A stretch of DNA of 42,929 bases, from contig JAHLLR010000045.1 of the NCBI GenBank assembly GCA_020444075.1, forward strand, positions 1 through 42,929. The letters are read 5' to 3'. Under the pieces are notes generated by a model that saw only the letters and a program-made list of their open reading frames with translations, was not told where the DNA came from and searched no databases. The first letter of the stretch is position 1, and each line of letters opens with the position of its first letter. Source of the DNA: Deltaproteobacteria bacterium (lineage in GTDB: Bacteria > Desulfobacterota > Desulfobacteria > Desulfobacterales > Desulfosarcinaceae). Below are positions 24,609-32,566 of the stretch, in pieces. A program made the translations under genes and the position numbers.

Positions 24609-25964
24609 TCAATTGATGCCGTATGCCTTGAGTTTCAACTGCAGGGTGCGGCGGCTGATGCCCAGCGTATCTGCAGTTCTTGTCCGGTTTCCGCCCATGT
24701 CCTCGAGGGTTTTCAGGATCATCTCTTTCTCCACCTCCTTCAGTGAACGGCCGGAGGCCAGCACCGGCTCTTTGGCCGAATTGCTGGCGTCTTGATCCTG
24801 AAGGGTTTTGGGCAGGTGTGACGGGTCCACCCTGTCCCCCCGGGCCATGATCACCGCCCGCTCGATGACGTTTTCCAGTTCACGGACGTTGCCCGGCCAC
24901 GCATGTTGCAGCAGCAGATCCATGGCCCGCGGGTGGAAGCCTTTGAGGTGGCGGTGATTTTTTTCGGCATAGCGCTCGAGAAAATAATCCGCCAGCAGCG
25001 GGATGTCGGCCGACCGGTTTCTCAGGGGGGGCACTTTGATCCTGACGACGTTGAGCCGGAAGAAAAGATCTTCCCGGAAGCGGCCGGCCGCGATTTCCTC
25101 TTCCAGGTTGCGGTTGGAAGCCGAGATGATGCGGGTGTCGACCTTCACCGTCCGGGCGCCGCCCACCGGTTCAAATTCTCTTTCCTGAAGGACGCGAAGG
25201 ATCTTGGCCTGGGTGGCGGGAGCCATTTCCGCGATTTCATCCAGAAAGAGGGTTCCCCGGTCGGCCAACTGAAAGCGCCCCTTTTTTGGGCCGGTGGCGC
25301 CGGTAAATGCCCCCTTTTCATGTCCGAAAAGCTCGTTCTCCAGCAGCGTTTCGGGCAAAGCGGCGCAGTTGACCTTCACGAAAGGACGGTCTTTACGGTG
25401 GCTGTTGTGGTGAATGGCGTTGGCCACCAGTTCCTTGCCGGTGCCGCTTTCGCCCTGGATCAGAACCGTGGCTTCCGACGGGGCCACCAGGGAAAGGGTC
25501 TCGAAAAGCTCCCGCATGGAAGGGCTGCGTCCGATGATGCCCCCGAAGTCGAAGTTTGCGTCCAACCTCTCTTTCAGATTTAGATTTTCTTCTTCAAGCC
25601 TGCGGTGATGCAGGGTTTTGGCCACCAGGATTTTCAGTTCCTCGACGTCGATGGGTTTGGTGAGGTAGTCATGGGCGCCGGCCTTGAGGGACTTTACGGC
25701 CGAGCGTACCGATCCGTAAGCGGTCATGATAACCACGGGGGTGGTGGGACTGATCGCGTAAATCCTCTTCTGGGCGGCATCCCCGTGCAGACGTTTCATG
25801 CGCAGGTCCATGAGCACCAGATCAAAAATGTTCTTTTCCACCTCCCGGCAGGCCGTGTCGCCGTCATCGGCCTCCTGCACCTGGTAGCCCTCCGCCGACA
25901 GAACGGCCCTGAGCATGGTCCGATGAGAAGCGTCATCGTCTACGACCAGTATTTTTGAGGTCAT
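24609..25964 (-). CDS. zraR: Sigma-54-dependent response regulator, ZraR/NtrC type
   Basis: A 451-residue activator with three domains. The receiver carries phosphoacceptor Asp53 (LVLMDLRM). The AAA+ sigma-54 interaction domain has Walker A GESGTGKE at 171-178, the sigma-54 contact loop GAFTGA at 218-223 and FLDEIAEM. A Fis-type helix-turn-helix closes the protein (GNRTRTADTLGISRRTLQLKL, last 35 residues). Its ATG overlaps the stop of the sensor kinase gene (ATGA). Lying next to a CusCBA-like efflux operon whose upstream region holds paired palindromes and a sigma-54-like promoter, it is the likely activator of that operon. The symbol follows the family rather than a proven orthology. Confidence 0.92.
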   Translation of the reverse strand: MTSKILVVDDDASHRTMLRAVLSAEGYQVQEADDGDTACREVEKNIFDLVLMDLRMKRLHGDAAQKRIYAISPTTPVVIMTAYGSVRSAVKSLKAGAHDYLTKPIDVEELKILVAKTLHHRRLEEENLNLKERLDANFDFGGIIGRSPSMRELFETLSLVAPSEATVLIQGESGTGKELVANAIHHNSHRKDRPFVKVNCAALPETLLENELFGHEKGAFTGATGPKKGRFQLADRGTLFLDEIAEMAPATQAKILRVLQEREFEPVGGARTVKVDTRIISASNRNLEEEIAAGRFREDLFFRLNVVRIKVPPLRNRSADIPLLADYFLERYAEKNHRHLKGFHPRAMDLLLQHAWPGNVRELENVIERAVIMARGDRVDPSHLPKTLQDQDASNSAKEPVLASGRSLKEVEKEMILKTLEDMGGNRTRTADTLGISRRTLQLKLKAYGIN

Positions 25965-27739
25965 GGGGATGTCTCCATATTCTTGAAAAAGAGGGTGAAC
26001 CGGGTTCCCCTTCCTGTTCCCGGCAGCGGGCTTTCCAGGCGGATTCCCCCATCGTGGTTTTCGGCGATTTTGCGCACCATGGCCAGGCCCAGGCCGGTGC
26101 CTTGTTCACGGGTCGTGTAAAAGGGTTCAAAAATTTTTTCCTGCACGTCCGGATTAATTCCCGGACCGTTGTCCTCCACCTGAATTTCCAGCTCTTCGCC
26201 GTCAGGGGAGACCGATGCCCGGATCACTATTGTGCCTCCCGTTTCCATGGCGTTGACAGCATTGAGCATCAGGTTGAGCAGGGCCTGGGTGACCTGGTTG
26301 GGGTCCAGCGTCCTGGGCGGCAGGGCGGATTCACAATCCACCTGGATGTCAACACCATGGGCTTTCGCATCGGCGGACACCAGGGAAACCACATGGTCGA
26401 TGAGATCGGCGGGCAGGGTGGATTCCGGTTCCACGGTCATGGGACGGGAAAAATTGAGCAGGTCGGTGACGACGTGGTTGATGCGGTCGATCTCACGAAC
26501 CATGACATCGGCATATTCCCGTTCGGGGGTTTCCTTGCCGTGGCCCCGGCCGAGAAGGTAGGCAAACCCGCGGATGGAACTGAGCGGGTTGCGGATCTCG
26601 TGGGCCACTCCGGCGGCCAGCCGCCCGATCGCCGCCAGTTTTTCGGTGCGCCGCACCTGTTCCTCAAGCCGCTTGATCTCGCTCATGTCCCTGAGCACGA
26701 TCACTGCTCCACCGGGACTGCCGGTTTCACCCAGGATAGGCGTCACGGTCAACAGCAGCGGGAGCCAATCCTCCTTATTCCGGTGATAGCTGATCTCACG
26801 GTTCATGACCGGGACGCCCTGATGGATCGTCCGGGCGATGCCGGTCTCCTGAAAATCGAAAACCGTCTGCAGGTCGAGATGGTCGACGGCCATTTTCGGC
26901 ATGCCCAGCAGCGACAATGCCTGCTGATTCCAGGACACCACTTTGCCCCCGGTGTCGATGCTCAACACGCCATGAGCCATGCTGGCGATCACCTGCCGGG
27001 TGTAATCCCGGGTCTCCTGAAGGGTATGGCTGAGCAGATAGTAGCTTCGGATCACGATAAAGAAATAGATTACTCCGCCGCCCAGCGCCAGAACGATACC
27101 GCCCATGAGCATGGCATGCTGCAGGTCGGACTTCCGGGCGTCTTCATAGGCGGTCATGGTCATTCCCAGATAGACCGTGGCGCGAGAGTGATAATGCCCC
27201 GGCAATGCGGCTGCGGGATAAGCGGCCGATGACTCGGTGGAATTTAAATGGATGCCCATGGGCGCAAAGGGTTTGGCTACCTCGTAAACGTGGACACCGT
27301 CGGGCAACTGCCGCACGCGGGAGCGCACATCCTGCGCATTATCGAATTCAGGGTGCCACAGGGCCCGGGTGCCTTCCAGGGAGGGAATGGAGTGGTGCAC
27401 CACCTCGCCTGCGGCATTCACCAGGTAGAGGTAATTGATGTCGCCGGACCTGCCGATTTCGTGGACCAGATTCCCGATGGCATCCTGACCGGCCATCTGC
27501 ATCATCATGCCGGCCCGGGCCCCGGCTTCCAACGCAGCGATCAGGGTCAGGGCCTGGCGGCGGACCGTTTGCATGGCGGCGTTTCTTTCCCGGTTCAGGT
27601 TCCGGTAGGTGGATACACTGATAACGACCAGAAGCAACATGACCACCAGAAGGATGGCAAGGGCGGTCAGATAGAGTTGTCGACGGGGGACGACGGTCAT
27701 GGTCGCTGTCTGCTTTCGCTGTGAGATCGGCACCGGCAT
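25961..27739 (-). CDS. zraS: Membrane sensor histidine kinase, ZraS type
   Basis: A 592-residue sensor. Transmembrane segment 1 (about 21-43), a periplasmic sensing domain of about 165 residues, and transmembrane segment 2 (about 210-232) come first. A PAS domain (about 250-355), HisKA with phosphorylated His380 (AAGVAHEIRNPL), and HATPase_c (NLMLNAVNAM, DNGPGI, GTGLGLAM) follow. It should phosphorylate the coupled ZraR-type regulator. The periplasmic region has a Met-rich patch (AGMMMQMAGQ), which might sense Cu/Ag; that is inference. I chose the ATG at 27737-27739. An in-frame TTG at 27784 and an ATG at 27700 are alternatives, and none has a strong ribosome binding site. It diverges from the efflux operon. 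Confidence 0.9.
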   Translation of the reverse strand: MPVPISQRKQTATMTVVPRRQLYLTALAILLVVMLLLVVISVSTYRNLNRERNAAMQTVRRQALTLIAALEAGARAGMMMQMAGQDAIGNLVHEIGRSGDINYLYLVNAAGEVVHHSIPSLEGTRALWHPEFDNAQDVRSRVRQLPDGVHVYEVAKPFAPMGIHLNSTESSAAYPAAALPGHYHSRATVYLGMTMTAYEDARKSDLQHAMLMGGIVLALGGGVIYFFIVIRSYYLLSHTLQETRDYTRQVIASMAHGVLSIDTGGKVVSWNQQALSLLGMPKMAVDHLDLQTVFDFQETGIARTIHQGVPVMNREISYHRNKEDWLPLLLTVTPILGETGSPGGAVIVLRDMSEIKRLEEQVRRTEKLAAIGRLAAGVAHEIRNPLSSIRGFAYLLGRGHGKETPEREYADVMVREIDRINHVVTDLLNFSRPMTVEPESTLPADLIDHVVSLVSADAKAHGVDIQVDCESALPPRTLDPNQVTQALLNLMLNAVNAMETGGTIVIRASVSPDGEELEIQVEDNGPGINPDVQEKIFEPFYTTREQGTGLGLAMVRKIAENHDGGIRLESPLPGTGRGTRFTLFFKNMETSP

Positions 27740-27949
27740 ACCCGGCTTTTCGAAAAGAATAATACGGCAACCGTCCACGTGCAAATTGTTTGCGCATCTG
27801 CCGGGAAAGCGGAGGCGATAGTCATACCACTGGTTATCGAAAAGTCGCCCTTCCTGCCGAAGAAACTCCCATATTACTTGCCACCGGGATCATGCAGGGC
27901 TATTATTCCAAAATCAAACCGACCGATTTTCTCGATATCCAATTTTGTA

Positions 27950-28007
27950 TGCGAATATTATTCGCACCTGGCTTCCAGCTCAATTAAATGTGTGAAATAT
28001 TTTCGCA
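27950..28007 (+). promoter_or_regulatory. Two palindromic candidate activator sites
   Basis: A perfect 17-bp palindrome TGCGAATATTATTCGCA (27950-27966) and a near copy TGTGAAATATTTTCGCA (27991-28007) share the pattern TGYGAAWATWWTTCGCA. Their centres are 41 bp apart, about four helical turns, so both lie on one face of the DNA. They sit about 115 and 75 bp upstream of a -24/-12 element, the usual place for sigma-54 enhancer sites. The ZraR-like protein encoded next door is the obvious candidate to bind them. Confidence 0.7.
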
Positions 28008-28072
28008 CTTCTTCACCGGTTTATTCTGATTGGAATGCAAATTTAATCTATAATATCAAAATGTTGTAATGA

Positions 28073-28088
28073 TGGCACGGCAATTGAT
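28073..28088 (+). promoter_or_regulatory. Sigma-54-like promoter of the efflux operon
   Basis: TGGCACGGCAATTGAT fits TGGCACG-N4-TTGCW except that the -12 GC is GA. It lies 70 bp before the first operon gene and downstream of the two palindromes. The region also contains an AT-rich TATAAT-like stretch (28050-28055), so a sigma-70 start is not excluded. The 419-base gap 27740-28158 holds no gene. Confidence 0.55.
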
Positions 28089-28158
28089 TATATTGAGGAA
28101 CTGAAGAGCGGACGCCGTCTGAACGGCATTCCATTTTCGCAACCATCAGGAGGGCGGG

Positions 28159-29568
28159 ATGACACATCGAATTTTTCAACGGGTCGTCAAGGCGTTAAAA
28201 AAACCCATACCATGGTTGGTCTGGGGGCTTTTTCCGGCTGTGCTTTCGGGGACGGTCCTCTGCTTGACTGCAGCTGCCAATGCCGAAGATTCAGGCCCGC
28301 CGCCTTCCGGCGAAAAGCGGTCCCTGACCGGTACCCTTCGGCTGGCCGACCTGATCGATGATGCCTACGCCCACAACCCGTCGATTCAGCAGGCCCGGGA
28401 GGCGTGGAAGGCCACGGTGGAGGATTACCGGGTCACGACCGGTTACCCGGACCCCCAGCTGATGGTCACCTGGTTTCCCGAACCTATCGAGACTCGACTG
28501 GGGCCCCAGGACTGGAACGCCCAGCTTTCCCAGATGATCCCCTTTCCCGGAAAGTTGTCCAAAGCCGGCGAACTGGTGGCCGCCGACGCCCGCATCGCCC
28601 GGCTCAAGCTGGATATGGCGGTCAAGGAGACGATTCTGGCGGTCCAGGAATCCTACTACGAGCTCTGGTACATCCGTCAGGCCAGAACGGTTACGGGACA
28701 AAATGCCAGCCTGCTGGACCACTTGCGCAAGATCAGCGAGACCGCCCATGCCGATAACCGGGTCACCCTCACCGACGTGGTCAAGGCCCAATCCCAATCC
28801 GGCCAGCTGCAGTATGATGCGCTTCTGCTGGAGGAGCTGGAGCAGACCGAGATCACCCGCCTCAACGGATTGCTGAACCGCTCCCCCGAAGCGGCCGTGG
28901 GCGAACTGGAGACGCCGACCTTAGCGCCGCTTGCCGCAGACGTTGATACTATCTATGGGCTGGCCGAGGCCAATCAGGAGGATATCCTCATGGCCCAGGT
29001 GGGTGTCGATAAAGGCGACACCAAGGTGTCCCTGGCCCGGTTCCAGAACCTGCCGGAGTTCAGGGTGGGACTGTTTTACGCCGGCATCGGCGAGCCCGAT
29101 GTGGCCATGCAGCCCGAGGATGCCGGACGGGACGCCATCGGCCTGCAGGCGGGAATTTCGATCCCGTTGTGGTTCGGCAGGAACAACAGCCGGGTGGACA
29201 AGGCCATGGCGGAAAAGTCCATGGCCCGGGCAGAAAAGGTCGTGCGTATCAATGCCGTTCGAACCAGGATCCGCACTCTCTATTTCAAAGCCCGCAATGC
29301 CCAACGGATCGTCAGCCTCTACGAAACCGACCTGGTTCCCCAGGCGGCCCGTTCCATGGAAATCGCCGAAGTCTGGTACCGCGAAGGAGAATCGTCTTTC
29401 ACCGATTTCATCGAAACCCAATCGGTCTGGTACAATTTTCAGCTGGCCCTGGCCCGTGCTAAAGCAGACTATGGCATCAATCTGGCGCGGCTCGAACGGA
29501 TGGCAGGGAAGCGCCTGACCGGTGATCCGGCGGTTTCGGCGGGACCTGCCGGAAAGGAGCCGCAATGA
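28159..29568 (+). CDS. TolC/CusC-family outer membrane protein (first of two)
   Basis: A 469-residue outer membrane efflux protein. A basic, hydrophobic signal peptide ends near TAAANA-ED (about residue 42). Two OEP repeats follow with long coiled-coil stretches (for example VKETILAVQESYYELWYIRQ split across helices, and WYREGESSFTDFIETQ). It forms the outer-membrane exit channel for an RND pump. The ATG at 28159 follows AGGAGGG. It is the first gene of the operon, immediately behind the sigma-54-like promoter. Its stop overlaps the start of a second, different TolC-family gene by 4 bp. It has no lipobox Cys at the cleavage site, unlike CusC. Confidence 0.88.
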   Translation: MTHRIFQRVVKALKKPIPWLVWGLFPAVLSGTVLCLTAAANAEDSGPPPSGEKRSLTGTLRLADLIDDAYAHNPSIQQAREAWKATVEDYRVTTGYPDPQLMVTWFPEPIETRLGPQDWNAQLSQMIPFPGKLSKAGELVAADARIARLKLDMAVKETILAVQESYYELWYIRQARTVTGQNASLLDHLRKISETAHADNRVTLTDVVKAQSQSGQLQYDALLLEELEQTEITRLNGLLNRSPEAAVGELETPTLAPLAADVDTIYGLAEANQEDILMAQVGVDKGDTKVSLARFQNLPEFRVGLFYAGIGEPDVAMQPEDAGRDAIGLQAGISIPLWFGRNNSRVDKAMAEKSMARAEKVVRINAVRTRIRTLYFKARNAQRIVSLYETDLVPQAARSMEIAEVWYREGESSFTDFIETQSVWYNFQLALARAKADYGINLARLERMAGKRLTGDPAVSAGPAGKEPQ

Positions 29569-31088
29569 AGATCCTGTCGCTTATTGTCACCGGAGGACTG
29601 CTGATCGGGTCAATCACGCCTGCATGGGGTGGATATGGAGATCTCAAGCGGGACATGGATGCCTACAGTCCGCCGGTCATACTCCATCAGCCGGATAGGC
29701 CGGCGACCCCGGTCAAGGGGAAACCGGACGACTTCGAGGTCGAAAAGAAGACCCTTGAAAATGCACGGGACCGCTGGGAGAAGGCGGTCAAAGAAACGCC
29801 GATGGCGGTTGGGGAGATCGATATCCAACCCGCCGTCATCGAGGCCGCAGCCGATGATGCACGATCGCTTGGGGTGCTCCGGAACCGGTTCTCCCTGCAG
29901 ACGACCCAGTCCCTGATTCTGCTGCGCAACCCATCCATTAAAGCAGCGACCGATCGATTGCGGGCGGCCCTGGAAGGATTCGACCAGGTGACCCAACTGG
30001 ATGAAATCCTGCGCCAGTATTCGGCATTCACGGAAGCGGTAATGCCCGGGGTGGGGCCCATGCGAGGCGCTGACAATATTCAGATGAAATTTCCTTTTCC
30101 CGGTGTGACCGCTTTGAAGGGTCAGGTTGCGGAAAAGAATGTGGAAGCGGAAAAGCAGACCCTGGACCTGATCCGGCGCGACATCGTGGCCCAGGGCAGC
30201 AAAGCCTATTGGAATCTTCTCTTCACGCACCAGGCACACCGGATCACCCGGGATATGCTCGATCGGCTCAATCAATTGGAATCGGTGGCCACCACCCGCT
30301 ACGGTGCCGGGAAAACCAGCTATCAGGATGTGGTCAAAATCCGTATCAGCCGTGAAAAACTGGAGGAGCAACTGACCACCTTGAAAGAGCAGCGGGTCAA
30401 TCTGGAAACCGAACTGCTCTCACTGATGGACCTGGGACCGGGTAATGCTGTCGGCCGGCCTGACACCCGCACCCCGGAGACATCGCTGCCCAGGCTGGAG
30501 GTGCTTTACCCCATAGCGCTGGATAAGCGCCAGGAACTGCAGCGGATGCGGGCCATGGTGGGCAAGATGGAGCGGATGGTGGAGATGGCCGAGACCATGA
30601 TTCAGCCGTCCTTTTCGCAGAATTATTCGCTCTTCGCCGATGAAGCAGCCCTCCAGGTGGGCAGCGCTGCAATGCAACCGACTTTCAGCACCACGGTTTC
30701 CCCCACGCGCGGCAAGGGGCTGCCCAAGAACGCCTGGTTTGGCACCCAGGATACCTATCTGCGGGAAACCCGGCAAAAGCTCGACGCCCTGCGGGCCGAT
30801 CTTGCGGATGCCGAGGCGAGAACCCGGCTGATGGTGCGAACCGCCTGGTTCGATCTGGACCAGGCCCGGCGGGAGCGGTCCCTGTACAAGAATCGTCTCC
30901 TGGAGTTGTCCCAGACCTCTCTGGACGTATCCACCCGGGCGTATGAATCGGGCAGCGTTTCGTTTGCCGATGTGATCGGCTCGTACACCAGCTGGCTGGA
31001 TGTGAACCTGGCCGGTGAGCGGCGCAACAGCGATGTGGGGGTTGCCCGGGCGGAGTTGGAGCGACGATTGGGTGTGCCCATTCCGTGA
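29565..31088 (+). CDS. TolC-family outer membrane protein (second of two)
   Basis: A 507-residue protein with a Sec signal peptide (LIVTGGLLIGSITPAWG) and TolC-like helices (NRFSLQTTQSLILLRNPSIKA and RAYESGSVSFADVIGSYTSW, read in two parts). It differs from the upstream OMF in length and sequence. A charged segment (about 35-100) precedes the OEP region. An internal Met-rich part (RMRAMVGKMERMVEMAETM) is striking and might touch metal, or may simply be helical. The start ATG overlaps the previous stop (ATGA). Two tandem outer membrane components for one RND pump is unusual. It may have diverged to a separate role such as loading metal from the periplasm. Confidence 0.85.
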   Translation: MKILSLIVTGGLLIGSITPAWGGYGDLKRDMDAYSPPVILHQPDRPATPVKGKPDDFEVEKKTLENARDRWEKAVKETPMAVGEIDIQPAVIEAAADDARSLGVLRNRFSLQTTQSLILLRNPSIKAATDRLRAALEGFDQVTQLDEILRQYSAFTEAVMPGVGPMRGADNIQMKFPFPGVTALKGQVAEKNVEAEKQTLDLIRRDIVAQGSKAYWNLLFTHQAHRITRDMLDRLNQLESVATTRYGAGKTSYQDVVKIRISREKLEEQLTTLKEQRVNLETELLSLMDLGPGNAVGRPDTRTPETSLPRLEVLYPIALDKRQELQRMRAMVGKMERMVEMAETMIQPSFSQNYSLFADEAALQVGSAAMQPTFSTTVSPTRGKGLPKNAWFGTQDTYLRETRQKLDALRADLADAEARTRLMVRTAWFDLDQARRERSLYKNRLLELSQTSLDVSTRAYESGSVSFADVIGSYTSWLDVNLAGERRNSDVGVARAELERRLGVPIP

Positions 31089-31120
31089 TTAAAAAGCGAA
31101 AACAGAAAGGATCCACAAAC

Positions 31121-32566
31121 ATGTTTTTCAAACCGATGAACATCGTTTTTGCGTTAGCCATTTTCAGCGTTCCCTTGAACTGGCCGGCACCACCAATTCA
31201 GAACCGGACATCTATTGGAACCTTCCTGGGACCGGCGACCGCGCATGCCGAAGAAGCACTCAAGGCCGGCATGGTGGACCCCAAGACCGGCAAGAAGATC
31301 AAATACTGGGCGGCGCCCATGGACCCCACCTACATCCGCAACGAGCCGGGCAAGTCGCCCATGGGCATGGACCTGGTGCCGGTATATGAGGAAGCGGGAG
31401 AAGAGAAGGAACCCAGCTCCACCATCCGCATCGATCCCGTGACCCAGCAGAATATGGGCGTTCGGCTCGGTCGCGTAGAGAAGAAAGTCCTCTCCAAAAC
31501 GATCCGTACCTTCGGGACCATCACCACCGATGAAACCGGACTCTATTCGGTCAACGTCAAGTTCAACGGGTGGATCGAAACGCTCTACGTGGATTTTGTG
31601 GGGGAACGGGTGGAAAAGGGGCAGCCGCTGTTCGACATCTACAGCCCTGACCTGCTCACCGCCCAGCAGGAATACCTCATCGCCCTTCAGCAGTTGAGGG
31701 GACCCGGCGGCAGGAATGCCCGCAAGGAGAGCGACCGGATGCTGGAAGCCTCGCGCACCCGACTGGCCTACTGGGATCTCACCGATGAACAGATAACCCA
31801 TTTGGAAGCTGCCGGCGAGATCCAGAAAACGATCACGATATTCTCGCCGGCCTCCGGCGTGGTCACCGTGAAAAACGCCCTGAAAGGGCATTACGTCAAG
31901 GCCGGCGAGCACCAGTATGAAATCGCCGACCTGTCCACCGTTTGGGTGGATGTGGACATTTACGAGTACGAGCTGCCCTGGGTCCACAAAGGCATGCCCG
32001 CCGAAATGGATCTGGCCTACATCCCCGGCAAACGGTACATGGGCAAAGTGCTTTTCATCTACCCCTACCTGGATCCCAAGACCCGTACCGCCCGGCTGCG
32101 CCTCTCCTTTCCCAATCCGGACGACAACCTCAAGCCGGGAATGTACGCCAACGTCTATCTGCAGAATACCCTGCCGGGCAAGCGGCTGGTGGTGCCCCAG
32201 GAGGCGGTGATCGACAGCGGTGTGCGCAAACGGGTCTTCGTCTCCAGGGGCAAGGGCAAATTCGAGCCCAGGGAGGTTACCCTGGGGGTCGAAGGCAACG
32301 ACTATACCTTCGAGGTGATCGACGGCCTTGAAGAGGGCGATGAGATCGTGCTCTCCGGCCAGTTCCTGTTCGATTCGGAGAGCCGCTTGAAGGAAGCCAT
32401 CGCCAAGATGCTCGAGGTTCGCAGCCCGGAGGTGGGCGACAAAGGCGACGACCTGAATATGGACAGCATGACCATGGAGGGCGACGACCTGGATATGAAG
32501 GGCCTGACCATGGATTCAGACGGTTCAGCAGCTAAGCCAGCCCCTGACGAGGAAACCAAGCCATGA
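31121..32566 (+). CDS. cusB: CusB-like RND periplasmic adaptor with heavy-metal-binding module
   Basis: A 481-residue membrane fusion protein. It has a signal peptide or anchor (about 1-24). A heavy-metal-binding domain follows at about 61-92 (KYWAAPMDPTYIRNEPGKSPMGMDLVPVY in two pieces: Met-Asp-Pro and GKSPMGMDLVP are the hallmarks, with Met in place of the common Cys). The HlyD/CusB barrel-sandwich and beta-barrel come next. The C-terminal 43 residues are Met/Asp-rich (NMDSMTMEGDDLDMKGLTMD). It links the CusA-like pump to the outer membrane channel and probably hands over Cu(I)/Ag(I). The ATG at 31121 was chosen for its AAAGGA site; a GTG at 31085 overlapping the previous stop would add 12 basic residues. 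Confidence 0.92.
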   Translation: MFFKPMNIVFALAIFSVPLNWPAPPIQNRTSIGTFLGPATAHAEEALKAGMVDPKTGKKIKYWAAPMDPTYIRNEPGKSPMGMDLVPVYEEAGEEKEPSSTIRIDPVTQQNMGVRLGRVEKKVLSKTIRTFGTITTDETGLYSVNVKFNGWIETLYVDFVGERVEKGQPLFDIYSPDLLTAQQEYLIALQQLRGPGGRNARKESDRMLEASRTRLAYWDLTDEQITHLEAAGEIQKTITIFSPASGVVTVKNALKGHYVKAGEHQYEIADLSTVWVDVDIYEYELPWVHKGMPAEMDLAYIPGKRYMGKVLFIYPYLDPKTRTARLRLSFPNPDDNLKPGMYANVYLQNTLPGKRLVVPQEAVIDSGVRKRVFVSRGKGKFEPREVTLGVEGNDYTFEVIDGLEEGDEIVLSGQFLFDSESRLKEAIAKMLEVRSPEVGDKGDDLNMDSMTMEGDDLDMKGLTMDSDGSAAKPAPDEETKP

